A stretch of 64,000 bases of DNA from Monarcha castaneiventris obscurior (taxonomy: Eukaryota; Chordata; Aves; Passeriformes; Monarchidae), in assembly GCA_026261815.1 (NCBI GenBank), contig JAMPIT010000566.1, positions 26,127,001-26,191,000 of the forward strand, given 5' to 3'. Shown here one piece after another: positions 1 through 12,000 of this stretch (its first letter is position 1; every line of letters begins with the position of its first letter). The notes under the pieces are model-generated. The model was not told where the DNA came from and made no database searches. It worked only from the letters and a program-made list of their open reading frames with translations. The position numbers were made by a program, and so were the translations under genes.

Positions 1-3000
1 ATATTCGGCAATTGCAATGCCAACCTCCTAGTAATGTATCTTGTAGGACACAACTATCCAAAAATGTCTCACAGGAAGGGGGTTTAAGATAGAGGAAATG
101 CAGTCAATTTTCATAAAGACACTATATATAAACTTTAAAACTGACATTATTGTCATCCATTTCCTAAATATTAACATACTCAGTGATGATCTTCAGGAGG
201 AAGGTTTAGCCTACATGGTCCAGTCATCATATTTCCCCTGATAAAAAACACTGAAAAATTTCTTAGCTACTGTACACTAATAGGCTCCTTAGGGTTCCAT
301 CTAATTTTCATTAAAATATGGCAGTTTAAGCCTAAAATATGAGACTAAACCTAAAAGCTAGCTGATCAGAAGCACACAAATAAAAAAAATGAGATTAATT
401 AGACCGTAGAGTAAAAAATCAATATTTTTGAATATTTTTTTTAGAAATCATTATTGAATGAAGCAAAAAACCCCAAACCTACACTCTGTTCTATTTTTTA
501 ATCTCAGATACATCTGAAAATAGGTATTGTGAAAAGTTACATTAAAATTAGATAAAATTAGTTCTACTCAATCAATATCACTTAGAAACATGAAGTTGTA
601 TCTTAACACAACATATAATATAATCTCTGGCGTCCACCCTCAAAACTGAGTTAGTCATGATTTTTACTATCCATCATAACAAATCACACACATCAATCAT
701 TTACTGGTGTTGTCTCTCAATGCTTCCTTTGAAGTGCAAAGATCAACAGTGACACTTGAAGATCATGGTCCAAGTGATTAATGGAGTCTGAGCGTCAAAG
801 AAATAATAAGAGAAGAAAAAGAGCCTAGGGGAAAAAAACCTACAAAAATATAAATGTTTGTTTTGGTTCAGTTCCTGGTCATATAAAACATAAACCAAGT
901 TGAAGAAACTCATGAGCACTGTTTGCTCAGAAAACCTGCATGAATTATGAAAATAAAGGAAAACTGAATAAGGTAAGAGTATTGGGATAAATGGGAACTG
1001 GAGGCTGAAGTTATAAGAGGGCAGGGAAAAACATATAGAGAACAATGTGAAAGCACATTTTGCTGCAATATGCATATGACCTACATACAGAAAAGATGGT
1101 TCAATCTCAGAAAAGAAATCAGTTTAAAAGTTCAGACATCAGTAAATTACACACCTCTCCTTGCGGAGCTGTAAGCCAAGGTACTTTTAGGAATAGAATA
1201 CATGGTAAGCAACAAAAGTAAACAAACAAGAAAAGCGCAAAAGGTAACAGATAAAATTTAGACAAGTCTTTTGACATTGAAAATATCCCAGATAACACAG
1301 ATATAAAACTCACTCAAACAAGTTTAAATCTGCTCCAGAATCTCAAAAAAATACATCTGCTTTATATCTCTCTCCATTACCTTCCTGATAACCAGCCTGG
1401 TTTCGTTTAGCTGTCAGACCTTGCTGAAACCTAAGTAAATGGAATTGCCTCATTAGGTTCAGAATGTACAGATCTTGCCCTTAAAATAGTACCACTCATT
1501 GCAAATCAGATTTTCATGGTAGCATTGCAAGAAGATAGTCAAGAAACAAGCTTTTCACTAGACGGCTGAAATATAAGTAAATCCTACCAGGAAGATGTAA
1601 ACTGATGGAAGTGTATAATTTTTATATCTTTTGCTAGCACGCAATTTAAGAAAAACAAACAACACAAACTATTTTCTATTTTACTTAGGGTTTCACCTCT
1701 TCATATTCACTTATTGTACTGAAACAAATTTCAGCAAAAATAACTTAGACGTAAATGCCTTGTTTTTGAAATCTCCCTTGTGTTTGAAACTGTATCTTCA
1801 TACTACCACATTATTTAGAAAGACTGTCAAGTGTGCTTCAAAAGTCTTTATACCCTTTGCTCTCTAGGCATGATACTACACACAGCTTGAGCTACTTGTA
1901 TCACTGCATTGTTTTTTAAATGTTAATGTACATAAAATTCAAGATTTTTGGAGAAAAGGAATGTGCTGCATGTAATCAAGTTAGGGCAGGAAAACCTGTA
2001 CAAAAAAACCCCCAAAATAAACTAAAAAACCCCAAACAACTTGTTCAACCAGAACTTGAATGCTTGTTTTAAATTTACGAGACATTTGGAAGAAGGTCTC
2101 TTTGGAAGAAGAGGGACTTGACCATCATGGCCATTCAGCTGCAGGGATGGTGATCCTAACATCTGCCACAGCTTTTCTCTCCTCCTGTGCTGACAAAGCC
2201 CACAATGGAAAAGTGGAATACAGCAGAGGAACCTCTGAGTATGAACTTTACCCTCCTTCTAAAACTAATTAAAATTAACTCCACTTTCCTGATAGCCTAG
2301 AGCTTTATTCTGTCAGCAGGATTTTAAAACTAAATTGATCCTCAACAGTGAAGTTCAGGAAGTCTCAACACTAGGCTTTACTGTGGTGAGACTCAGAATT
2401 TTGGTACAACTAACTTATGCTGAGTTTCATCACACAAAGTCTAATGGCAGTTTGATAAAATGATGTAACTTGGCACTTCATACAGAAGTTATCATTCCAG
2501 CAGGATGGGAACATCTGATGTAACTTTACAGATCTAACTGTTCCATTCACAACATTTAAATGCAACTTATTTTGTAATTTAAGTGTAACACTTGCTTGGA
2601 TTTCCCTCTAGTCACAATATACAGATACTAGCATCAGGGAAACTGTGAAGCAAAGGCATTCAAATGATCCTGTGTAATCATCTCTGTGAACTGAGCTAAA
2701 CCAATCTATCACCACTGTCACTTCTGTTACTGCTCTCTGTTTCACCTTGGTTGCAAGATTCATCACTAAGTTAGCACCTAGTGTAACTGTGAGGCTAAAC
2801 TAAATGAGCTAGAAAAGCCAGTACAAGCTTTTATTGTGAGGCGAAACTTCACAGACCATGGAAGTACTGATTACAGCCATGGACTGTATCTGCACCCAGG
2901 GGAAAAAAAAATAATCCAGAGCAAATCAAGAGCAAATTGAGAATATAACTTCCAATTGATAATGTCTCTGTATTACACATAATTATCATCATCAAGATAA

Positions 3001-5926
3001 AGAAGTCCTAGACTTCTTTGAAGCACAGTAAATTAACAGAAATTTTTGGAATTTTTCAATCAATGATCTGCTGATAAAAATCAGTTTCTGAATGTAATAA
3101 ACACAGGTGAGTAGTTGCCAATCAAAAAGCTTCTACTCGCCCTTTCAAGACTCACTCTTCATTTCTGACAGGCTTCCCTTGCTCAATCTTGAAGATTGAT
3201 CTTACCTTTCAGCAATTACTTCTGTCTTTATCCATCATGATCCATATACAGATTGGATGGGAGATGTATTCCTTCATATCCTTTCCTATGTAGAATAAAT
3301 GCTTGCTACTTTAACATCCTGGCTGTGCATAGGCTCAACAGAAAGTGCCCAGATATTTGTCTTCACATGATCCTTAGCAATTACAACGCTTGCAAGAACA
3401 CACATTTAAGTTTCTGAGCACAAACTCCCTCTCAGGACAGCACCAAACAGCAGAGATTTACAACCAAACAACTTCCCCTAAACAATGGGGCAAAATCCCA
3501 GCCCCACAGCAATTCTTAGTGATTCCAAAAGGGAAGGATTTTGCCTTTAAGCAATTTACATTAACTCTCAGTCCAGGATTACATATTACATAAAACATGA
3601 ACTACATCTCATCTTTTACAGCATCATATTGACAAAATTACTTTAAATCTTTGAGGTACTTCTATCCAAAATAAGAATTAAAAAAACCAATGGTACATCT
3701 CATTTCTTATTTTGCAATGGCTTAAGAAAACAATATTAAAATAGGAGTAGTTCGTGATCTTAATAGCCAATATTTACTAAAATTGTTAAATCTTGTACAT
3801 AGAAGTGCAATATTAAACAATGCAAAGAGGAACAGAAAAATTTTCAAAAAAACAGCTGAGCAGAAACAACCCGCCAAAGGTTTCAAAAGGCCTGTTACCA
3901 AGTTAATTTTACCATTAGAGTCAAGATCACACTTGCTTAAAGAAAACATGAAAAATTCACTTATGGGTGTTGCCAGAATGATACGATCTCATCAAAATTT
4001 GACTAAGCCAGAAATAATGAACTTATAAAAGAGGCCAGATCCTGCCTTCCTTATTCATGAGTGAGTTTGATGCAGCAGAAATTAATCCCTAATTTAACTT
4101 TATCAGCTGAGAAAGATCTATCTCACTGAACTACTGCACTCAGGAGTTTAAGGTAAGAAAAATTTGGCCCAAAAACTCTCAATAATGAAAGATACAATCT
4201 ACTCTACATAGGCAAAGCAAAGCTTTATTGATAAAAGCAGGTTTATGCAAATATTCAGCTACAAATTACTTCTAAAGCTTTGGTACTGCAATGTTCAGAC
4301 ATCTATTTAGAAATACTATTTTGTTCTTTTTGGATAATTATCAGCTATCTTATAAGATAAAGCTTTGTTCAAGTTAATCTAATTATTCAGGTTTATGCTG
4401 AGTTTTTTTCCTGTCTGAGCTTCTTGCAAAGCAACTTCAAACTGTTTCATTTTCTGAACAGTGTTTCCAAACAACTTATGCTAGAAGAGGAATAAAGTAA
4501 TTATCACGAACTCAGAATACTTTTGGTCTTCCAAATCCTCAAAGGATTTAAAATACAGAATTTAACTCTTCTTCTCCTTGCTTGAAGTGAGTAACTTTTA
4601 GCAAAGGAACTTAGCCTGAGGTTTCTCCAGAGATCGTGCGGTATGCTACTCTTTATAATACAGAAACGGTAACAGCTTAAAACCTTACCAAACAATGGTA
4701 GTCTGAACAGTTCTGTCTAAAAAAAACATCTTAAGAAGGGAATCTTTTCTCTGCAAAAATTGATGTGGTGTCTTTCTATTTACAGGTCCTAAATCTAGAA
4801 CTGCTATTTTATTCAAGCAACTAGCCGAGGTGGAAGATGAAAAAGCTGAGAAAAAATAATGAATGGGAAAAAGGCTTAGATGTGAAAATCTGAAAACATT
4901 CTTCTTACATAATTTTAATTAACTCTTGGTCATTTTACAGTTACTCACTACATACATTTTAAAGGTAGTCAGTTTAAGAGAAGATCATTAATACTAAATA
5001 GGCTTCTCTCATTTCAGTGATACTTCTTAGGAAAGACTGAAGAGTAAAAGGCAAATTATCTAGGTGAGGAGTATTTTTTAATTCTAAAATAATCTGAATT
5101 AATAAATTCTGAGATACTCCTAAAATTTCCTGAAAAAACCCCAAAAGCTCCTCCTATAGTAAACATTTGGAGTATATTAAGCCTTAGACACACTCCATTT
5201 GGGTGTCTATATCCAGCTCTTTACAGTTAAACTCTTACTGTCAAAGGTGATGTAATCAGCATAGTTTATGAAGCCACAAATGTGGTTCAGTTCACCCAAA
5301 AAATGCATCTATGTGTAAATCTATATGCAGCTGAGTAGGGACTCAATATCCTTTGATTGCAAATGGGAGCCAAGACAACCAGCTCGTGGAGTCACACAGA
5401 AAGACAGAATTTTAGGTGGTGGGTGTTGAATCCTATCCTTGGGTTCAAAACAGTCAAAACTTTTGTTTCTGGTTTTCTTACTAATTTTTTGCAAAGTAAA
5501 TATCAAACTGAAAATGGAGATACAAATTATATTTAGTGATATTTCATCAAAATATTTGTATTACATAAGAAAATTAAAAATAAATAAAACAGTTTTTACT
5601 TTAAGAAACAAAATTTTCAGCAGGGAAAAAAACAAAAACAAGAGACCTGCTCTAGGCCACAGAAGACGGAAAAATAACTAATGAATTTCTATTATTTTTC
5701 TCCTTTAAGGCAACAATAATAATGGATATAAAAGTCTGATCTCGTTAAGAGAGTACACATGTACTTCAGAACTAAATCCTCATGAGCAGGCATTCAATAA
5801 TAAAAAATGTCAGAGGTCATTGAAAAGTTAGGAGAAAAATTTTAACTATTGGAAGAAGGACCTCAACAGCAGAGAGGCATTTTAATAAGAAAACTATTAA
5901 TACTAAATATAAAGTTGTTTTCCTAC
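1..5926. other. MYO16 intron downstream of exon K
   Basis: This is AT-rich intronic sequence. I searched the minus strand for the next motor exon (after Arg, family text YLNQ...NVVGF...ILAAILHLG) and did not find it, so the intron extends past position 1. No repeats or RNA genes were recognised. The short open frames are not supported. Confidence 0.75.
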
Positions 5927-6074
5927 CTGTGTGCAGACAAATTACTGAGGTGCAGGGTGTATTTTTCTTCAGCAGACAACCCATCCATCATGAAGTAAAA
6001 AACATGAAAATTACTCTGGTTGAGAGGCTGGATAATGACACGAGACTTCTCCAACATGTATGTATAAATCCTAG
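5927..6074 (-). CDS. MYO16: MYO16 exon K: motor, after switch I
   Basis: This 148-bp exon has two bases completing Ala, then 48 codons, then two bases of the next codon (AG, probably Arg). The acceptor is ATTAATCAG? as read TAATCAG before CTAGGATTTA, chosen because it alone gives the correct phase; a second AG four bases later would shift the frame. The donor is CACAG followed by GTAGGAAAA. It encodes [20 protein letters not shown], then [18 protein letters not shown] and [10 protein letters not shown]. It matches the myosin segment YLLEKSRV...NFHxFYxLxxG. The next family exon was not found in 1-5926. Confidence 0.94.
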
Positions 6075-9000
6075 CTGATTAAGAAACAAACACATAAATT
6101 CATCATTATACTGATTGTTCTAACCTTAAATATCTTAAACCATTCAATATTGCAACAGTTAAAAATAAACAATGTTTCTTATAAAAGGATCTGAGGAGAC
6201 CACATAAAATATAGTACTACCATTCATACTCATCATGGTTTTCTATATAAATCACATATAAAACCTAACTCCATTAAAACTGGTGGAACAAAAATATTAC
6301 CTTACTTACTGTTTTACATTACCATTACAACTACTTAGTTTTAAAGATACTGATGTTGATTTGTACCAGTTGCTGTATTTGGCAAGAATTTCTAAGAGAC
6401 AAGCTATTAGTCATCTCACCAGAGTGTAGCCATCTGAGCACTGGCATCTATTCTAACCTCCTTCTTAACAGAAAGATGAAGACAGATTCAAGACCTCTTG
6501 GAAAAAAAAACACACTTGGAAGCATTTCTTCTTTCTCTGCTGGTAATCAAGAACAGAGAGATTAATAGTTTAGATTAACTACCTAGCTTTTAGATGCCTA
6601 CAAAGAGAAAAATCCTCTGCAGAACTGGTTATCGACAAGCTCACTAACCTGAGCCTGGGGAAACATGGGCATCTCAGAAGGGCTATGATGACCTGGATAA
6701 ATGAGAAGCCATGTGAATCAGCAGTCTGGGAAGAAGGTGAAGGAGGTTGAATATGAGTGAGATTTGCCTACAGAAATGCAGCTTACAGGATCATACATAA
6801 CCTCAGGCCCACTAAGATTCTGAAAGAGGCAAAGCACAGAAGGAAAAGAAATACTGAGCCATCAGATCCATGCATCTGTTCACAAGATAACAGGCATTTT
6901 GGAGAGATCTGTGAAGAGACAGAGGGATATTCACCATTTTGGGCAGGCTACTCTTCAGCTCTCTCCTGGGAGTAGAACACAATGTGTTTCCAGATGGAAG
7001 AGACTAAGAGAAGAAAGGAATGTCCAACTGTAGCTAGAGGTCAGGGCCTTTCTGATCAGTGGGAACCTGATCCCAGTTCCCACTAACCCAACTGCTGGCA
7101 TACTTTATTTCACCATTACCTAAATACTAGCTGTGGTGCAAAGACCAGAAGCATGTCTCTTCACACACAACTGTGCACCTCCACCACATGGACACAGTCC
7201 CTTTTGCTGCAGGTTTAGGCTTTTCAATATCTGCAGTATGCCAGAGCTTTCACAGAGCCTTTGCAAGCATCCTCACCCTGGAGAGGACTGCTGAGTTTAG
7301 AGCATAAGGTGCACTTCTCAGCAATGGAGGAGCTATATTTTTGAAACCCTGTAAACAGATAAGAATATTAAACTATAGCTTTCCATAGCCGGGCTTTCCA
7401 CCAGCTGATCCAGACTCCTACTCTACTGGAAGTAGTCCTTGAACATATAGTGACTGTAAACATTGGTGCATGCATCCTGCAGCACAGCAAGTATGTTCTC
7501 TAAATGCATACCACACATCTTTTCAGAATTTTTCTCTTTTTTTACTTTTTTTTTTTCAGATGAGTGGGATTAAAGCATTATTTTCAGAACCAGTTTTGGT
7601 CTCACAGTTGTTGCCCAATGCAAAGTGGAACAGTTTGGTGAATGAGAGTGTGTATCAGAGGCACAGCAGCTGCATTAGCCTAATGACTAGGTGTCCTAGG
7701 TTACACTACAGATGTATTCTATTGCCACCAGCTGTGGGCCATCAGCTGTTATCTCCTGCTATGACCCACCCCTGATAACAGACAATAGCCAGCAAGAAAC
7801 CACTGCATGACTCATGGACTTATCTCATCCTATTGTGAGATGCTCCACCCAGGAGGGAGGAGCCACGCATTCCCACCTGGATATAACCTGGCCTTGGAAC
7901 TGCCTGAGTTAGCCTTGTCTACTGGGTTCCCAGAGGATGAGAGCTACCACTGGACCTTCAGCTGGAGACCAGACCTTGCACAGGATCACTGCTTCAGCTG
8001 AGTTACTTCATCTGGACTGCTACCACCACCCTAACAGGGTGTCAGGTTGTATCTGACTTTGTCAGTGCTTTTTCTTTGTATTATTTCGCTTATTTTTAAT
8101 TTTTTCCTATTAAATTTTAATCCTGACTTGCAATCTCCCACTGGTTTGTTTTCAAACCAATACACTAGGCCAGCAGGCAGAATGTCATGTTCCTGTCACC
8201 ATACAGTTGCTAATGTCCACAATAGCTCATTCACTGCTAGGTTGGTTACTGCTATATCATCTGTATCTGTCTGGTCATTTTATTTTAAATTCCACCTATC
8301 TTCCCATCTTTTGAAGTTCTTTAAATTTCCTGTCTATACTGTTGAAAGAAACACAGCAAACCTGAGGTTACTTGAAATTGTGTGTATGAGGGAGCAAAAC
8401 CTTTGAGAATACTGCTGAAAGACAGTGCAGACTGGAGGGAAATGAAATGGGTGAATCTTGAACATATTGTTTTGAGAAAGGTCTCAGCAGCTAAATTCTG
8501 TCCTTGAACTAAATATAACTATGCAGGGTCTCTCAAAGAGCTACTCTGCACAGGCCAAACCATCCTGGACAGACCTCAGTTAAGGAGTACAGAAGGTCAG
8601 TGGTACATTAGCCAGGGACATCCTCTACGCTTTCTTTCTTTACGTGGCCTGACACATGTGCTGGCAACCAAAATCATGCCTGGGATTCTGGATAAGAGAC
8701 TGTAGGACTGAAGAGAAGAGTTGTATGCCTGACTTGCTAGACCAAGGAAACATGATCTGGCCCATTTAATCATCCTACAAAATGTAGTAGTGAACTGCTA
8801 TTATGGGATCTATACTATGAGAAATTGTGCATCATCCATCTAGTCCTCTGCTGCTACTCTACAGAAAAAACTAAAAAACCCAAACCAGTACTGGAAGTGA
8901 AAAGGCACACTTGGGAAATCATGTATGTTTCAGTAACTTTGCAACACATTATAAATTGAAGCAATGCAATCAGGCAGGACTGGCCCAGACACACACTTTC

Positions 9001-12000
9001 ATCAGAATCAATCATTACTCAGCTGCCATTCCTACAGGGTAAAACAGAATAGATGAACCTGAAGTATGATTTCCGTCTTTCATTGTGCTTTTAACTTATT
9101 TTGCAGTAAAACTAATCTGACCATTAATTAATTTGAAAAGAGTCTGCTTCAAATCTTTAATCACATTTTTGCGTGCAACACTCTTCATTAAGGCTTTCAT
9201 AACTACCACTTCAGGTGTTTTTAACATTCATTGATTAATAAAAGCAGGAAAAATGTTACCAAAGGTCATCTATCATTTAACTTTAATGATGGGCAACATC
9301 ACTTACTCAGATGACACAAATTAATTCAGCCCTTTCCAGGTACTTCAAGTCACCTGCACTTTAATAAGGCTAAATACATTTCATCTCAACTAGCATCTCC
9401 AGCAGAGGGAAGAACTGTTAAGAAAAGCCAAGCTTCCAATCAGCAAGACTCAAACACAGCATGTCTTAATAGTGCTAAAGCAGTCATAAAGAAAATTATC
9501 ATGGTAGTATGCTTTTCTACAAAGTGAAATAGGTTTGTTAATCTATGTGTGAAATAAAAGGGAGAAAATAATAGAGTTCCTAAGTGAAGTCTGTCATTTT
9601 TGTGCAATGGTAATTGTGCTCAGAGGCACAAACAGATTTTTACTTCCTTTAACAGCCCACTCGATCTACTCAACAGCTACACGGTCAGCAAGCAGATTCT
9701 TTATTAAAAGTGGGGCCAGTGAAATCTGTCTTTCACCTATGCATTCTTAGAAACTCCATTGCTCCTTCTCAAAAATCATGCTGCCTTAAACACAGCTATT
9801 GTTAAAGTCAATAAAACATTCGTCAGTCCATTTCAATGCAACTTAAAAACATCAGTCCTTGCTTTTCAAAAAGTGAAGACTGAGAAAACCAATACCTGAA
9901 AAGCAAGGCAGAAAATTTTCAGACTTTATTTTCTCTTCCTAAGCTTCTTTTTGAGTAATCTCAGGAAATTTATAGAGGCATTAATTTTCATCTTAGGAAT
10001 TATATCAACTTACCTGAAGGACCATTCTGGGAAGAAAAAAAAAAAAATCAGCCTTTTGCTACTATGCTGTAGGAAGTAATAATTCTCTAGGAATGGTATT
10101 AATTTTTTTTGCCAGAAGATCCATCTTTGAGTTCAGAATTTATTTTAGAAACTTAATGAAATGACTGGTCTGTAGTTTATTCTAGGTGTTTGTTCTAGTA
10201 TAAAACTTCTTACTACATAAAACCTCTTCAGATATCTGTACTGGCTTTGAGTAGAACCACACTAAAAAAGCTCCATCCTTGTTTTCAAGACATCATGGCA
10301 AAAATAGAGTTTGTGCTAAAGAATGAATCAAACCTAATATTGAAAATTATGGGGAACATTTCTGTTATTTAGGTATATTGTACTTTCTGCTAGAAGAATA
10401 ATCCCTATATGACAAAAGTCAGAGCATTTCCAGGGTCTAAAAAAACTTTAGCATGAACAAGAAGCTGTCACACTTCATTGGTGTCTACTGAAAATGGAAG
10501 GAGAGCCATCTTGAGCTTGCCTTCTATAATAAAAGTGTACATACATCGCATGCCTTCTATAATAAAAGTGTACATACATCGCATGTATGTCCCTTAGCAA
10601 ATTGTTCTGGATCTCTACCAGTAAAATTTGTCTTTGGAGGAGTTTAAACCACCAAAACCCTTTGATGGAGGCAGTCTAGTGTCACTTGGATTTTTGTTTA
10701 CAAATCAGACAGATTTAGCCCCGTTAGTATCAATGAGTTATAAAATCATGGCTCAGCAAAATCAGGTGCTCTGCAAATTTAAATTTTTATTTAATGTTTA
10801 AACAGTGCAAGACAGTAAATGTTGCTGCAAATGATCTTGCAAAAAATACAGAGAATCCCTGGGTGGAATTTAAACCTGCCAAACACAATATGCCTGATTC
10901 TCTTCTCATTTAGGGTGGTCTAAATCTGGGAAAATTTCACTCAGAAGTGATGCTTAGCAGTGGCTGAGAAAAGGCAACTTCTATTATGAAAATCAAACAG
11001 CAGGAATAATTGCAAATTTCAGAAATATAGAACACACGTCTACTGCTGTAGTAAGGCTTGTCTCTCTTGACAGTATATTATGTAACTTTTGGCTACCTTA
11101 GATTTGGTAAGAATAATTAATACAATTCCTAAATAATTGGGGAATTGCAGGGTAGATAAGTAGTTTTTTTATATTTGTTAATGAATCTGACTACCCCTAC
11201 ATTTTCCCATTTAACACCTATGGCTTGAGAATGATAAAAACACAGAATTAGTGCACCAGAAAACTGACACAAGAACCTGGTTAACTGATTCTGTCACAGG
11301 CAATGGCTATGAATTAAACTGGCAGTTCTTCATAAGCCCACGCCCTGCAAACACAATATACTCACATTAAATATGTACAATACAAAGGATTTATAAAATA
11401 TTATCTTTGGGGATTGATATTTATTTTTACAAACTCAACTGAGATGGTCTTCAGTCCATGCTAATGTATATATCATTTTGTATTCCTCCCACAAGAGCTT
11501 ATAAATGAAAAACAAAATCACATGTTTTTAGTTTTGAATTTCCTTTACAATTATCCTGCATTCATTACAAAATAAACCAGAAAAAGGTGTTAGTAATTTC
11601 CTGTGCAGTGACATTTTCCCTGAAGAAACTATCATATTTTCTAGAGTATAGTGAACTGTCTCAAGAAAATGAAGTTCCCACTATGAAATATTCCCAAAGA
11701 ATTTTTTAAGAAACTCTTCAGAAAGCATGAACACATTTAAAATTATATAAAAAAGGAGTAGAGTTGGAAATGTTTATCTAATGGAATCTAATTTACTTGG
11801 AACAAAATGTGTCTTGCCATACAGCTTCCTAATCCAGGAAGAACAGTGCAAGTCGAAAACTCTCTGTAGTTATTTCTGCAGACATACCTTTCTTTGACAC
11901 TGAGTAGCTTTATGGTGACATATGTGGACCAGAAATGAAAGCTCTCTCTGACTGCTTTTGAAGAGCAGAGTTTTCAGAATCAAACTGAAAGTTTGCTCCA

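Noticed and set aside
4390..4485. Minus-strand frame after an acceptor-like CTTCTAG, reading KLFGNTVQKMKQFEVALQEA and ending in a stop
   Set aside because: It is only about 33 codons, does not match the next MYO16 exon, and in the phase required by exon K it hits a stop early. An open frame of this length is expected by chance.
7807..8406. Two plus-strand frames in and after the LTR
   Set aside because: LTRs of this kind are non-coding. The frames have no retroviral protein motifs and one runs out into flanking DNA.
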